Below the pieces are notes generated by a model, which searched no databases, was not told the origin of the DNA, and saw only the letters and a list, made by a program, of their open reading frames with translations. The position numbers were made by a program, and so were the translations under genes. A stretch of DNA of 64,000 bases from Phycisphaerae bacterium (GTDB lineage Bacteria; Planctomycetota; Phycisphaerae; UBA1845; PWPN01), in contig JAAXZI010000010.1 in assembly GCA_012719955.1 (NCBI GenBank), forward strand, positions 1 to 64,000, in the 5' to 3' direction. Positions 43,615 through 52,260 of the stretch are shown piece after piece. Position 1 is the first letter of the stretch. The number at the start of each line of letters is the position of its first letter.

Positions 43615-44109
43615 CTACAGGTTGGCCTGGATCCAGTCGAGCACTTCCTGTTCGTGGCCGGTGGTTTTGACCTTCTCGAAGATGTGGGCGATTTTGCCGG
43701 TCTTGTCAATCACGAAGGTGGTGCGAGCCACGCCGAAGTACTTCCGACCGTACATGGACTTCTCCTGCCAGACGCCGTAGGCCTGGCAGATGGACTTGTC
43801 CTCATCGGCGACCAGCGTGAACGGCAGGTTGAACTTGCCCGCAAAGTTGTCGTGTGACTTGACCGAGTCTGGTGAGACGCCCAGGACTTCGATACCCGCC
43901 TTGCGGAATTGGGCCCAGGCATCGCGAAAGCCGCAGGCCTCCTTGGTGCAGCCGGAGGTGTTGTCCTTGGGGTAGAAGTACAGAACCACGACCTGGCCCT
44001 TCAAGTCGGAGAGCTTGACGGTTTTACCGCCGGAAGTGGGTGCCCTGAAATTTGGGGCCATGGTTCCGACCGGCGGGTACGCGGGCTTCTTGCCGTTTGC
44101 TTCAGCCAT
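43615..44109 (-). CDS. bcp: Peroxiredoxin, Bcp/PrxQ type
   Basis: 164 residues. Thioredoxin-fold YFYPKDNTSGCTKEACGFRD gives the peroxidatic Cys54 and the resolving Cys59 five residues later, the hallmark of the PrxQ/BCP subfamily. It also has LGVSPDSVKSHDNFAGKF, and FVIDKTGKIAHIFEKVK near the C-terminus. It reduces hydrogen and organic peroxides using thioredoxin. Monocistronic by spacing. Confidence 0.93.
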   Translation of the reverse strand: MAEANGKKPAYPPVGTMAPNFRAPTSGGKTVKLSDLKGQVVVLYFYPKDNTSGCTKEACGFRDAWAQFRKAGIEVLGVSPDSVKSHDNFAGKFNLPFTLVADEDKSICQAYGVWQEKSMYGRKYFGVARTTFVIDKTGKIAHIFEKVKTTGHEQEVLDWIQANL

Positions 44110-44244
44110 TGCTCACCAGCCTTTCTCGTGTCGATCACGGCATAAGGGGAACTGCCTCGGATTGCAGGATGCCCAGAGCTGCATTAGAACGATTCTATGA
44201 GCACATGGCAATCACCCAGGGCCGCTTCCCCTTGGAGACCACCG

Positions 44245-44280
44245 GGCCGGCACGGAATCCGGCCGCTACGACCTTGCGCC
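44245..44280. repeat. GC-rich repeat unit, site 3
   Basis: GGCCGGCACGGAATCCGGCC followed by GCTACGACCTTGCGCC corresponds to GGCCGGTACGGAGCCCGGCC plus GCTACGG of sites 1 and 2. It ends just before the lipoprotein start, suggesting upstream codons of that frame are repeat-derived. Confidence 0.6.
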
Positions 44281-44286
44281 GTGGCG

Positions 44287-45018
44287 ATGGGAGGCTTGGC
44301 AATTCTTCTGACCTTAGTGCCGGCTTGGGTCGGCTGCGGAAAAGAGGACCCCAAGCCACCGCCGGCCGGGGAGAATGAACCTTCCATGGTGGTCGTCCGG
44401 TCCGAGGAGCCGGCCCCGGCAGAGGCCACGGCGGTTGAACCCCCGTCGCCCGCCGCCTCGTCGCCCGCTCCGGCGACGGTCAGTACCTCGCAGGTTTCGC
44501 CGCCCCCCCCACCGGCCAGCCCTGCCACTCGGGCGAGCGTACCGGCGTTCACGCCGTTGGCGGACGCCGTCCAGGGCGAATGGGCGCTCTACGAAGCCCT
44601 GGAGCGGCGCTCGCTACGCTATGAGGTAGTCCGCGTCGGCGGGGTCGCGGTCACGGTGCGGCTGAGGATCTTCCAGAATGGCAAACCGCTGGGACTGCCC
44701 ATCTTGCGCGAAGAGCTGCGCGATCATGACCCCATGGCCCTTCAGGCCGGCACGGATGCTACGGACCGGCGGGTGACGCCGGCCAGGATTACGGCCGCGG
44801 GGCGCGATTGGAACGCCCTGCTGTATGAGGACCGGTGGGAGGATGAGGAAGTCCAATACGTCCGACGAACCTGGGCGAGTGCAGATGCGCCGGTATTCGG
44901 CCTCATCCGCATGGAGCTGCGCGGGGACGGAGAGCTTGAGGCCCGGCTGGAATTGAAGGGCTTCGGTAAACCGGACGGGAAGATGGAGAGACGGAGCGAT
45001 GGAGAGAAGGAGAGATAA
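44287..45018 (+). CDS. Putative lipoprotein, hypothetical
   Basis: 243 residues from ATG 44287 (a GTG two codons earlier is possible; the frame opens at 44197 through repeat-like sequence). MGGLAILLTLVPAWVGCGKE is a lipoprotein signal with lipobox WVGC. A long Pro/Ala/Glu-rich linker (residues 20-85) leads to a beta-rich domain (WALYEALERRSLRYEVVRV ... DGELEARLELKGFG). The last residues, KMERRSDGEKER, are encoded by a purine-rich GGAGAGA tract. A hairpin repeat begins at its stop codon. Confidence 0.65.
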   Translation: MGGLAILLTLVPAWVGCGKEDPKPPPAGENEPSMVVVRSEEPAPAEATAVEPPSPAASSPAPATVSTSQVSPPPPPASPATRASVPAFTPLADAVQGEWALYEALERRSLRYEVVRVGGVAVTVRLRIFQNGKPLGLPILREELRDHDPMALQAGTDATDRRVTPARITAAGRDWNALLYEDRWEDEEVQYVRRTWASADAPVFGLIRMELRGDGELEARLELKGFGKPDGKMERRSDGEKER

Positions 45019-45160
45019 CACGGATCCCCAATGAATCTTGTGCGTTGGGTGCCCACCTCTTCAGAGGGTGAGCTACTCCCAACGCACGAAGATTCAAGCG
45101 ATCAGCAGCGCGGCGACCAACAACCAGGCACGAACCGGCCCAAGGTTGCAACGGAAACCG
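45019..45160 (+). repeat. Hairpin repeat abutting the lipoprotein stop codon, copy B
   Basis: Starts CACGGATCCCCAATGAATC directly after the TAA stop and ends GCAACGGAAACCG. Arms GAATCTTGTGCGTTGGG (45033-45049) and CCCAACGCACGAAGATTC (45078-45095) pair over 17-18 bases with one bulge. About 85-90% identical to copy A at 26231-26361 and in the same orientation relative to its host gene. Confidence 0.75.
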
Positions 45161-45252
45161 GCCGCGGGGAATTCGGCAGTTTCCCCACCGTGAATGTCAT
45201 CGCCGAACGCCGCACAGCCCTCGAGGCCCGGACACAAGGCACCTGATGGGCC

Positions 45253-45939
45253 TCACTTGTTCTTGAAATCCCGAGCCTCCGCCGGCAGCTCGAACAGCTC
45301 GCCCGCAATTGACCCGGCGAAATCCACCTGCACATGGGTGACGACCGGCCCCCAGATGCGCCGCTTCCCCTCAATCAGTGATGCCCCGCTTTTCTGAACC
45401 GCCTTCGGATACCACCGGCCATCGGGCGTTCGGCCGAACTCGATGATTTCTCTCACCCTGTCGGACTCGCCGTAGCGTTCCCCGTCTTTGGGCCGGTCCG
45501 TTGTCAATGGTTCGTTGGGCTTCCAGTCCGGCTTGCCCAGCCAGGGGAAACCGTTGCGCCAGTGGTCCTCGTGGTATACGCACAGGTAATCCTTCGCGGG
45601 ATCGATCCAAAAAATCGCCAGCCGGCCGGGATACTGCGGTTCGCTGGGCAGTTGCGTGTACTCGATGCCGATCATCCCCGGCCGGTCGGGATCATCGGGC
45701 AACCTGCGGTACGTCGTCTTTTCGTCTGCAAGTATGTGCTGCAGAGGCATCGGCCACTTCGGCCAGCCAAGCCCCGCCAGCATGTAATCGCTTAACGTCG
45801 GGTCGTCGCTTGACTGCACGTGGCCGATCTTGCCATCATCCCAGAGAATGCGCGTATCCCGTCCATTGACCCGATACATCGATACGCCGTAGGAAGCCGG
45901 CGAAAGCCGTTTCCACAGGTCTTCGAATTCCTGCGGCAT
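45253..45939 (-). CDS. C-terminal fragment of a sigma-factor-linked secreted protein
   Basis: 228 residues from the ATG at 45939 (the frame opens at 45996). It has no signal peptide and begins inside what looks like a domain: PQEFEDLWKRLSPASYGVSM, then LWDDGKIGHVQSSDD, IFWIDPAKDYLCVYHEDHW and a beta-rich end VVTHVQVDFAGSIAGELFEL. The style recalls outer-membrane lipoprotein-sorting-like proteins that follow ECF sigma factor genes in planctomycetes. Together with the truncated sigma factor just upstream, this suggests an internal deletion removed the sigma C-terminus and this gene's N-terminus. Whether it is expressed is unknown. Confidence 0.45.
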   Translation of the reverse strand: MPQEFEDLWKRLSPASYGVSMYRVNGRDTRILWDDGKIGHVQSSDDPTLSDYMLAGLGWPKWPMPLQHILADEKTTYRRLPDDPDRPGMIGIEYTQLPSEPQYPGRLAIFWIDPAKDYLCVYHEDHWRNGFPWLGKPDWKPNEPLTTDRPKDGERYGESDRVREIIEFGRTPDGRWYPKAVQKSGASLIEGKRRIWGPVVTHVQVDFAGSIAGELFELPAEARDFKNK

Positions 45940-45946
45940 TCCGATC

Positions 45947-46201
45947 TCAGGCAGCCATACGCTGTCCGCGGGCAATCGAGTACAGCCAGGCCGCAAACCG
46001 CTCCGGCTCGCGCAGCTCCCCCAGACGGACGCAAGCCCGCAGGAAAACCTCCTGCGTCAGGTCCTGGGCGTCGCTGATACTGCGCGTCCGGTCGTAGCAG
46101 ATCGCCCGTACCCACCGCGCATAGCGGTCGTACAGGCGGGCATAGGCGGCACGATCACCGCCAAGCACGGACCGGACAAGCTGCGCGTCGCCAGATTCCA
46201 T
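45947..46201 (-). CDS. Truncated ECF sigma factor, region 2 only
   Basis: 84 residues from ATG 46201 (GGAAGG upstream). Region 2 is well preserved: ARLYDRYARWVRAICYDRTR, SISDAQDLTQEVFLRACVRL and FAAWLYSIARGQ, covering core-binding and -10 recognition. It then stops after GQRMAA, where a normal ECF sigma continues for another 90 residues with region 4. The stop lies in sequence that reads VWLPEIGMPQEF in the neighbouring frame, the start of the downstream fragment. A deletion fusing two genes out of frame is the simplest reading, so it is probably non-functional. Confidence 0.7.
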   Translation of the reverse strand: MESGDAQLVRSVLGGDRAAYARLYDRYARWVRAICYDRTRSISDAQDLTQEVFLRACVRLGELREPERFAAWLYSIARGQRMAA

Positions 46202-46660
46202 CAACTCAACCTTCCAACATGGATGGCCATCCAGAGGGAATAGTGACAGAAACCGTGGATTTGTCTACCGGAATCCAAGAAATGCGCAAAGCGGCCTGAC
46301 AATTCGCGGGAAGGGGTTCCCACGAAGGGAGGTGCGAGAAAAGACTCTCGCATGGGGATATCCTGGAGTTCAACATGCTCACCCGCCCGAGTATGGGCGT
46401 GTGACCATGCCACCCGGCCAGTAGGTAAATATGGCGTCCGGCCGGGAGTTCTGCAGTCTCATCCGAGCCGCAGGCACAAGAAATCGTGAACCCACCTTCG
46501 GAGAAGGTGGGCCACCCGTCACTGCGGGCGGCTCTCACCCGGCGCGAAGATGCGTAGATAGAGAGATGACAAGAAGGAGAGCGGACCGAGCCCTCCTCTC
46601 GCCGTCGCTCCCACTCTCCAACTCTCTATCTCTCCATCTGATCCCCGCGGAAGACCCGCC
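46202..46660. other. Gene-free stretch with purine-rich tract and short hairpin
   Basis: About 455 bases. After the yidC stop (minus strand) there is a GATGGAGAGATAGAGAGTTGG tract similar to the end of the 44287 gene, then a GTGGCCCACCTTCTCCGAAGG hairpin near 46498-46520 that resembles the loop part of the 26231 repeat. No convincing gene. Confidence 0.4.
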
Positions 46661-48796
46661 CTACTTGCGCGGGCGCTGGCTTTGGATCTTCCTGGCCTCC
46701 TCGGCCTGCTTCTGCAGCTCTTCCCACTTGCGCTGCAGCCAGGAGGGTTTCTTCGGCGGCGCAGGCGGGCCGGAGCGTTTGCCGGGGCCGCCGCCGGGGC
46801 CGGCACCGGGCGGCGGTTCCTTGGCCGCCTTGGCATCCAGTTCGGCGAGGTGTTTGCGAATGCGCCACTGTTCGAGGATACCGAACAGGTTGCTGGCCAT
46901 GATATAGAGGTTCAGGCCGCTGGGCGCGTTGTAGAGCATGAGCACGAAGAAGACGCTCATGTACATCATCATCTTGCGCTGCTGCTCCATCTGCTGCGCG
47001 GCCGGGCCGGTGGGCGGCCCATCGCCGGGAGACGTACCGCGCGGCATAAACTTCATCTGGAGCAACTGTGAAATGCCCAGCAGGATGGGCAGCAGGTTGA
47101 ACGCGCCGATGGGGCCGGTCAGAAAAGTCGAGATAATGGGGATATTGATGTCCCGGCCAAAGGAGATCAGGGCGTCCGGGCCGGCCAGATCCCTGATCCA
47201 CCAGCCGTCGAAGGGCGCGTGCCGCATCTCGATGGTCGAGGAGAGGGCCTGCCACAAGGCGCCCCAGATGGGGATCTGGAGCATCAGCGGCAGACAGCTC
47301 AACAGGTTGCCGGCCGGATTGATGCCCTCCTGCTTGTAGATCTCCATGATGGCCTGGTTCATGGCCATGCGGTCGCCGGCGTAGCGCTGCTTGGCCGCTT
47401 CAATCTTGGGCTGCAGCCGGGACATCTGTTTCTGCATCTTCATCATGTTGACCTGGCTGCGCTTGGTGATGGGATGCAGGATAGCCCGGACCACCAGCAC
47501 CAGCATGATGATGGCGATGCCGTAGTTATGCGGCCAGATGGCATGGAACTGGTTCAGCAGCCACATCATGACGGCGGTCAGGCCGGCCGGGGCACAGGCG
47601 TAGAAACCCTCGCGAATGACGGCGTAATAGTCGCGGGCCTCGTACGCAGGCACCGTGGTGAAGGCCAGCTTGGACTTGGGCCCCACGTAACAGTCGAAGC
47701 TCATGCCCGCGGTGCCGCCGGGAGCGACCTCCAGGGGGGCGGTGACGAAGCGGTAAGTCATGTCGCTGGGGGTGTGCGGGATCGGATCGGTGGGCGACAG
47801 CGTGATCGCCTCAACGCTGCTGAAGAGCGTCGATCCATTCCCATCGGTCCGGCCAGCCGGAGCCATAATGCAGGCGAAGTATTTGTTGGCCTCGGCAACC
47901 CAGGCCAGGCGACTGGTTCCTTCATCCTTGCCCAGCGGCAGGGTTCCGTTGGCCTTGGCGATGTCCTTTCGCCAGTGTTTTCCGAAGGTCAGCTCTCCAT
48001 CCTGGCGAAACGCGGAGACGATCATGCGGTCTTCGGAGCGCGGATCTTCCTGGGGCAGGCCGACCGAACCGCGCTGTGTAAGGATCAGCCGGGCCGGCGA
48101 GGGCGAGAGATTCTTGACCTGAACGGACAACTTCAGGTCATAGGTGGAGACGTTGCGCTTGTCCGCTTTCTGGGGGGACAACTCGTACGTTTTTTCGATC
48201 AGGGCCAGGGGGTGCCCCTGAGCATCGTTAATCTGCAGGGTCCAGATCTTCCGGGTCTCGGTGCTGGCCGGATCCAGGCTCCAGACGCGATCAGCCAGGG
48301 AAACATTCTGCCGGCGATCATCGAAGCGGATTTCAGGCGTGGCGAACGAGCCGGCGCCCATGACCGCCTTCGGCGTGGCCAGAATGTGGTACGGCTCGTC
48401 TTTCTTGACGGTCTCATAATGGCCGCGGATCCACGCGCCGGCCACCTGGGCGCCGACCGGATCAATTTTCAGCAGCATGGGGTAAGGGCTGTCGGCCTCG
48501 GCGCCGCCCAGCTCCACAAGTTCGCGACTGGCATCCTGCGCGGTGAATTGAAAACTGCCGCTCGGCTGAGTCACCACGCCGGCGGGCCCTGTCCCGGCCG
48601 TGGCCGGAGCCGTAGCCGAAGGGGCCGTCGTCGAGGGTTGAGTGGTGGCCTGATCGGATGACGGCGCGGTCGTCTGGGCGCCGGGGTGCGGCCCCGGGGG
48701 CGCGGCCGGCGGCGAGAATTTCGAAATAGCGAACAGGGCGATATAGAAAACGGCAATAGAGGCCAACAGGGCCACAAAGGTCTGACGAGGTTGCAT
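46661..48796 (-). CDS. yidC: Membrane protein insertase YidC
   Basis: 711 residues. N-terminal helix (FVALLASIAVFYIALFAIS), a Pro/Thr-rich linker, a large periplasmic domain (about 90-400, beta-supersandwich with SFQFTAQDASRELVEL), then the conserved five-helix insertase core: MMWLLNQFHAIWPHNYGIAI, hydrophilic-groove Arg in VVRAILHPITKRSQ, cytoplasmic coiled pair QKQMSRLQPKIEAAKQRYAG, and LPLMLQIPIWGALWQAL. The C-terminal tail is long, Pro/Gly-rich and Lys/Arg-rich. It inserts membrane proteins alone or with Sec. No oxaA-linked rnpA/rpmH genes are adjacent; this fits planctomycete genomes, where that cluster is often broken. Confidence 0.95.
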   Translation of the reverse strand: MQPRQTFVALLASIAVFYIALFAISKFSPPAAPPGPHPGAQTTAPSSDQATTQPSTTAPSATAPATAGTGPAGVVTQPSGSFQFTAQDASRELVELGGAEADSPYPMLLKIDPVGAQVAGAWIRGHYETVKKDEPYHILATPKAVMGAGSFATPEIRFDDRRQNVSLADRVWSLDPASTETRKIWTLQINDAQGHPLALIEKTYELSPQKADKRNVSTYDLKLSVQVKNLSPSPARLILTQRGSVGLPQEDPRSEDRMIVSAFRQDGELTFGKHWRKDIAKANGTLPLGKDEGTSRLAWVAEANKYFACIMAPAGRTDGNGSTLFSSVEAITLSPTDPIPHTPSDMTYRFVTAPLEVAPGGTAGMSFDCYVGPKSKLAFTTVPAYEARDYYAVIREGFYACAPAGLTAVMMWLLNQFHAIWPHNYGIAIIMLVLVVRAILHPITKRSQVNMMKMQKQMSRLQPKIEAAKQRYAGDRMAMNQAIMEIYKQEGINPAGNLLSCLPLMLQIPIWGALWQALSSTIEMRHAPFDGWWIRDLAGPDALISFGRDINIPIISTFLTGPIGAFNLLPILLGISQLLQMKFMPRGTSPGDGPPTGPAAQQMEQQRKMMMYMSVFFVLMLYNAPSGLNLYIMASNLFGILEQWRIRKHLAELDAKAAKEPPPGAGPGGGPGKRSGPPAPPKKPSWLQRKWEELQKQAEEARKIQSQRPRK

Positions 48797-48890
48797 GTTG
48801 CGATCTCTGGGAACAAATCGAGGGGCGCGGCGGCCCCTCGTGGCTTAAATCATCTCCACTACGTTTCAGGGTGAATCCCGATGGCCGCAC

Positions 48891-48965
48891 GTGTGCCACG
48901 GCTCATGAGCCATGGTCCATGGAAGATCTACTGACTTCCGCCACTGCTCAAGAGCAATGGCACAC
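48891..48965. repeat. REPIN-like doublet, copy 2
   Basis: Arms GTGTGCCACGGCTCATGAGC (48891-48910) and GCTCAAGAGCAATGGCACAC (48946-48965) are inverted with 17 of 20 matches and a 35-base loop. It lies in the roughly 260-base gap between yidC and the metallophosphoesterase gene and matches the element at 12849-12918. Confidence 0.65.
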
Positions 48966-49054
48966 ACCAAGTGCCGTTGCGGAGCGTTACGCTTCACCGT
49001 CCGCCGGCCGTTCTCGGCACAAGTCTTACAAACCCTGCCGCACTGGAAGCGGCA

Positions 49055-49816
49055 CTACCGGCCCTCCAGCAGACGCTGGCCGAGAAAATCGTCCAGCTCG
49101 GGCGTATTCAGGATCTTGTTGACGGCTTTGTCGATATCGTAATCCAGCCGAATGAATTCCACCTGCCCATTGTCCACAATTCCGTAGGCGGCGCGAGGAT
49201 CGCGATCACGCGGCTGGCCCGCACTCCCCACGTTAATGATGACCTTGTCGTCCTCGGCTACCTCATGGAAGCCCGGTTCGGACAGCTCATCGGGCGACTC
49301 GAAATAGGGATCGTCCACAAACACGCCGGGGACGTGGGTGTGCCCCACAAAGCAGGCCTTCTGCTGAAGCCGCTCGAAGTTGGCCAGCAGCTTGTGAGGG
49401 TTGGAGTAGACGTCGTCGGCGAAGAGGTATTCGTTGACCGGCCTTCGCGGCGAGCCGTGAACGAAGAGCATGTCCTCGTAGACCACCCGGACGGGCAGGC
49501 GGGACAGGAACTCCCAGCGGCGATCGCGCTTGGCCTTGTTGGGCTCGTCTTCGAGCACCTGCCGGGTCCAATAGCAGGCCCGTTCAGCGCTGACGTTAAA
49601 ATTGTAGGGCTCGTAAAAGACGGCATAGTCGTGATTGCCGCAGAGGCAGAACTCGGTCCGCTCAATGATGAGGTCAATGCATTCCCTGGGATTGGCCCCA
49701 TAGCCGACCACGTCGCCAAGACAGACGATCTTCTTGACGCCGCGGGCGTCGATGTCCGCAAGGATCGCTTCAAGGGCTTCCAGATTCGAATGAATATCAC
49801 TAATGATCGCGAACAT
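49055..49816 (-). CDS. Calcineurin-like metallophosphoesterase
   Basis: 253 residues. Metal-binding motifs of the YfcE/DUF class are complete: IISDIHSNLEALEAIL (DxH), VCLGDVVGYGANP (GDxxG), CLCGNHDYAVF (GNHD), LFVHGSPRR and CFVGHTHVPG (GHTH). It probably hydrolyses phosphodi- or monoesters; the natural substrate is unknown. It reads away from the second metallophosphoesterase at 50113 across a divergent intergenic region of about 300 bases. Confidence 0.9.
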   Translation of the reverse strand: MFAIISDIHSNLEALEAILADIDARGVKKIVCLGDVVGYGANPRECIDLIIERTEFCLCGNHDYAVFYEPYNFNVSAERACYWTRQVLEDEPNKAKRDRRWEFLSRLPVRVVYEDMLFVHGSPRRPVNEYLFADDVYSNPHKLLANFERLQQKACFVGHTHVPGVFVDDPYFESPDELSEPGFHEVAEDDKVIINVGSAGQPRDRDPRAAYGIVDNGQVEFIRLDYDIDKAVNKILNTPELDDFLGQRLLEGR

Positions 49817-50112
49817 CCGCCCCTTATCTCACTATGGTTGAAGCCGGCGTCGTAACGGAAGACCGCCCCCGGGGCGATCTTAGAGCGAGATTGTAGCCCG
49901 TCCACACGCCAACGGTCCAATCCAGCGATATGCTAAGGCAAAGGCAAGGCGGGGGCAAATGGAAGAGGGAATCTACCTACTGCAACAGCCACCCCATAAA
50001 GCCTCTGGCAACCTGTCGGGGAGGGGAGCGAAGGGGAAAAGTCGTCATAGGAGCCTGTCGGGATGACCAGGCCCTGGATAAGATGGGCCTTTGCGGCTGG
50101 TCGGGAGATAGC

Positions 50113-50601
50113 ATGAAACTCGGAATTCTATCTGACAGTCATGGCCAGGTGACGCCTATCCGTCAGGCCCTTCATGTTCTGGAGCGGGCCGGGGCAGAGG
50201 CGATCGTCCACTGCGGAGACGTGGGCGGGCTGGAGGTTCTGGAAGAGCTGGCCGGCTGGCGGGCCTGGTTCGTATGGGGCAATACGGATGAGCCTCGTCC
50301 CCCCTGGCGGGCGCAGGTTCAGACTCTGGGCCTGCCTTGGCCGGAGGGTCCTCTTGAATTGTCACTTGACGGCAAGCGAGTGGGCGTCTTCCACGGTCAC
50401 GAGCGGGGCTTTCATCAGGCCATTCGCGAGGCGAGGTACGACTACCTGCTCCACGGCCACACCCACCAGCACGACGACTACTACGAAGGCCGGATGCGGG
50501 TGATCAATCCAGGGGCACTACATCGCGCTTCGGTTCGGACCGTGGCCCTGCTGGACCTGCAAACGGACGAGCTCAGGTTTCTCGAGTTGGACAAAAGCTG
50601 A
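50113..50601 (+). CDS. YfcE/MJ0936-type phosphodiesterase
   Basis: 162 residues from ATG 50113 (GGGAGA upstream); 61 earlier codons in frame look non-coding. Compact metallophosphoesterase with LGILSDSHGQ, VHCGDVGG, VWGNTDEPR, VGVFHGHERG, LLHGHTHQHDD and a C-terminal NPGALHRASVRTVALLDL. The size and motif set match the YfcE/MJ0936 family, which cleaves phosphodiesters with Mn2+ or Ni2+ in vitro. Confidence 0.9.
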   Translation: MKLGILSDSHGQVTPIRQALHVLERAGAEAIVHCGDVGGLEVLEELAGWRAWFVWGNTDEPRPPWRAQVQTLGLPWPEGPLELSLDGKRVGVFHGHERGFHQAIREARYDYLLHGHTHQHDDYYEGRMRVINPGALHRASVRTVALLDLQTDELRFLELDKS

Positions 50602-50728
50602 GGCAGACGGCGACGCGCATGATCGTCGCTTGAGGGGGGCGTTTTCTTATTCTTAACCCACTGCTCGGTTGGGGGCTGACCGGGGGAAGTAAACCGGCCG
50701 GAGCGTCATTCCCAGGAGTAAACTCGAA

Positions 50729-52207
50729 ATGCGGTGTAAAGCGGTTTTTGTTGCGGCGATTGGCGTCCTGGCACTATCCACGTGCGCGCTGGGGCAATGG
50801 ACGGAAGTCGCGGCGGGGATCGGTTACCGGCAGATGGATCTGCCGGGCCCGCTGAAGGTGTTCGTGGTCCGGGGAGACCGGAGCCAGGACACGTGGATCA
50901 TAGACACGATGACCAGCCGGGGCACCATCCGGGGCGGCCGGGAGACGGTGCCGGACATGGTCCAACGCTATGACGACAGTATCACCTGGGACGGCCGACG
51001 TTATGAAATCAAGGCGGCCATCAATGGTGAATACTTCAACCCACGAACCGGTTACTCGTTCAGCGGCCAGGTGATGGCCGGGTGGTACGCCAAGCGTTTC
51101 ACCGACGACGGCGGGATGAGTGGTTTTTTCTGGACGACGGACCGGCGTTGTGCGATTGGCGGCGATGTGCGCAACGGGCCGAAGTTCCAGCGGGTCATCT
51201 TCGCCAACGGCGCACACATGAACATCAACGCGTTCAACGACCAGCGCGGCAAAGACGAACTGGCCTTGTACACGTCGCACTGGGACGCCACCACGGGCAC
51301 TTCCGATGATGGCGTGGAAGTGCTCGTGCGGATGGATGAGCCCATCGCGGTGAATCCCCCGCTGCCGGGGAATCGCGGCGTCATTCTGAAGGTTGTCCAG
51401 GGCAAGGGCGCGATGCCCATTCCGTTTGATTGCGTGGTCCTGTCGGCTACCGGAACGGCCGTCCCCCGGCTGCTGGAACACGCCAGGACCGGCTCAGAAG
51501 TACACTTCGATATGCGATTACAGGACGTCGGCGTGGAGGGGATCGGACTCAAGCCCGCGGAGTGGCGGGATGTCTGGAGCAGCCTGGCCAGCGTGCAGAA
51601 CCTGCTCATCGACGGCACCGTGTCCAGGCATTGGGAAGCCAAGGCGGCCCGGCTGGCGGCCGAAGGCAAGCCACACGGCTCAGTGGTCAAGGCCCCACGG
51701 ACGGCCATCGCGTTCAATGAGAAGTCCGTCTTCTTTGTCGTGATTGACGGACGCTCCAAGGAAAGTGTGGGCATGACCTTCACCGAGACGGCGGAGTTCT
51801 GCAAGAACGAGCTGCAGGCGGATTACGCGGTGATGCAGGACGGCGGCGGGTCGTCGACGCTGTGGCTGGAGGGAAAGGTACGAAATGTGCCCTCGGACCT
51901 GAGCCGGGACAAGAAGCGGAATGTGCTCCGGCCGGTGGCCAACGGTTACCTGCTGGCGCGCGTGCATCCGGCCGAGTTCTCAAAGGTCTTCCGGGCGGGG
52001 TCGAACGTCGTGGCCAAAGCCGATATCGAATTGAAGCTCGGGCCGGGCGACCAGTACGGGCCGGCCGGCAAGATGACGACAGGCGCTTCAGGCCAGGTGA
52101 TCCAGCATCGGCTGGCCGGCGTAAGAGCCAGGGGCACGCACTGGTGGCTGATCAAAGTCCAGGACGTTGAAGGGTGGGCGCCAGAGCGTTCGCTGGCCGT
52201 GAAATAA
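50729..52207 (+). CDS. Secreted phosphodiester glycosidase (NAGPA-like) with SH3-like tail
   Basis: 492 residues with a signal peptide (residues 1-22, ending ALGQ). The core matches the phosphodiester glycosidase/NAGPA domain: AAINGEYFNPRTGYSFSGQ, RTAIAFNEKSVFFVVIDGRS and the signature MQDGGGSSTLWLEG near residue 370. Such enzymes cleave sugar-phosphodiester links and are common next to exopolysaccharide genes. The last 75 residues (LKLGPGDQYGPAGKMTTGA... WWLIKVQDVEGWAPERSL) form an SH3b-type domain. The adjacent exopolysaccharide locus supports a cell-envelope or matrix role. Confidence 0.85.
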   Translation: MRCKAVFVAAIGVLALSTCALGQWTEVAAGIGYRQMDLPGPLKVFVVRGDRSQDTWIIDTMTSRGTIRGGRETVPDMVQRYDDSITWDGRRYEIKAAINGEYFNPRTGYSFSGQVMAGWYAKRFTDDGGMSGFFWTTDRRCAIGGDVRNGPKFQRVIFANGAHMNINAFNDQRGKDELALYTSHWDATTGTSDDGVEVLVRMDEPIAVNPPLPGNRGVILKVVQGKGAMPIPFDCVVLSATGTAVPRLLEHARTGSEVHFDMRLQDVGVEGIGLKPAEWRDVWSSLASVQNLLIDGTVSRHWEAKAARLAAEGKPHGSVVKAPRTAIAFNEKSVFFVVIDGRSKESVGMTFTETAEFCKNELQADYAVMQDGGGSSTLWLEGKVRNVPSDLSRDKKRNVLRPVANGYLLARVHPAEFSKVFRAGSNVVAKADIELKLGPGDQYGPAGKMTTGASGQVIQHRLAGVRARGTHWWLIKVQDVEGWAPERSLAVK

Positions 52208-52260
52208 CACTACGCGCAAGGCCGTGGCGGCCGGGCCGGGGACCCGGCGAAAGCTGGGTG

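Noticed and set aside
46206..46538. 110-codon minus-strand frame upstream of the truncated sigma factor
   Set aside because: Unnatural composition, no start signal, and overlaps the short hairpin repeat.
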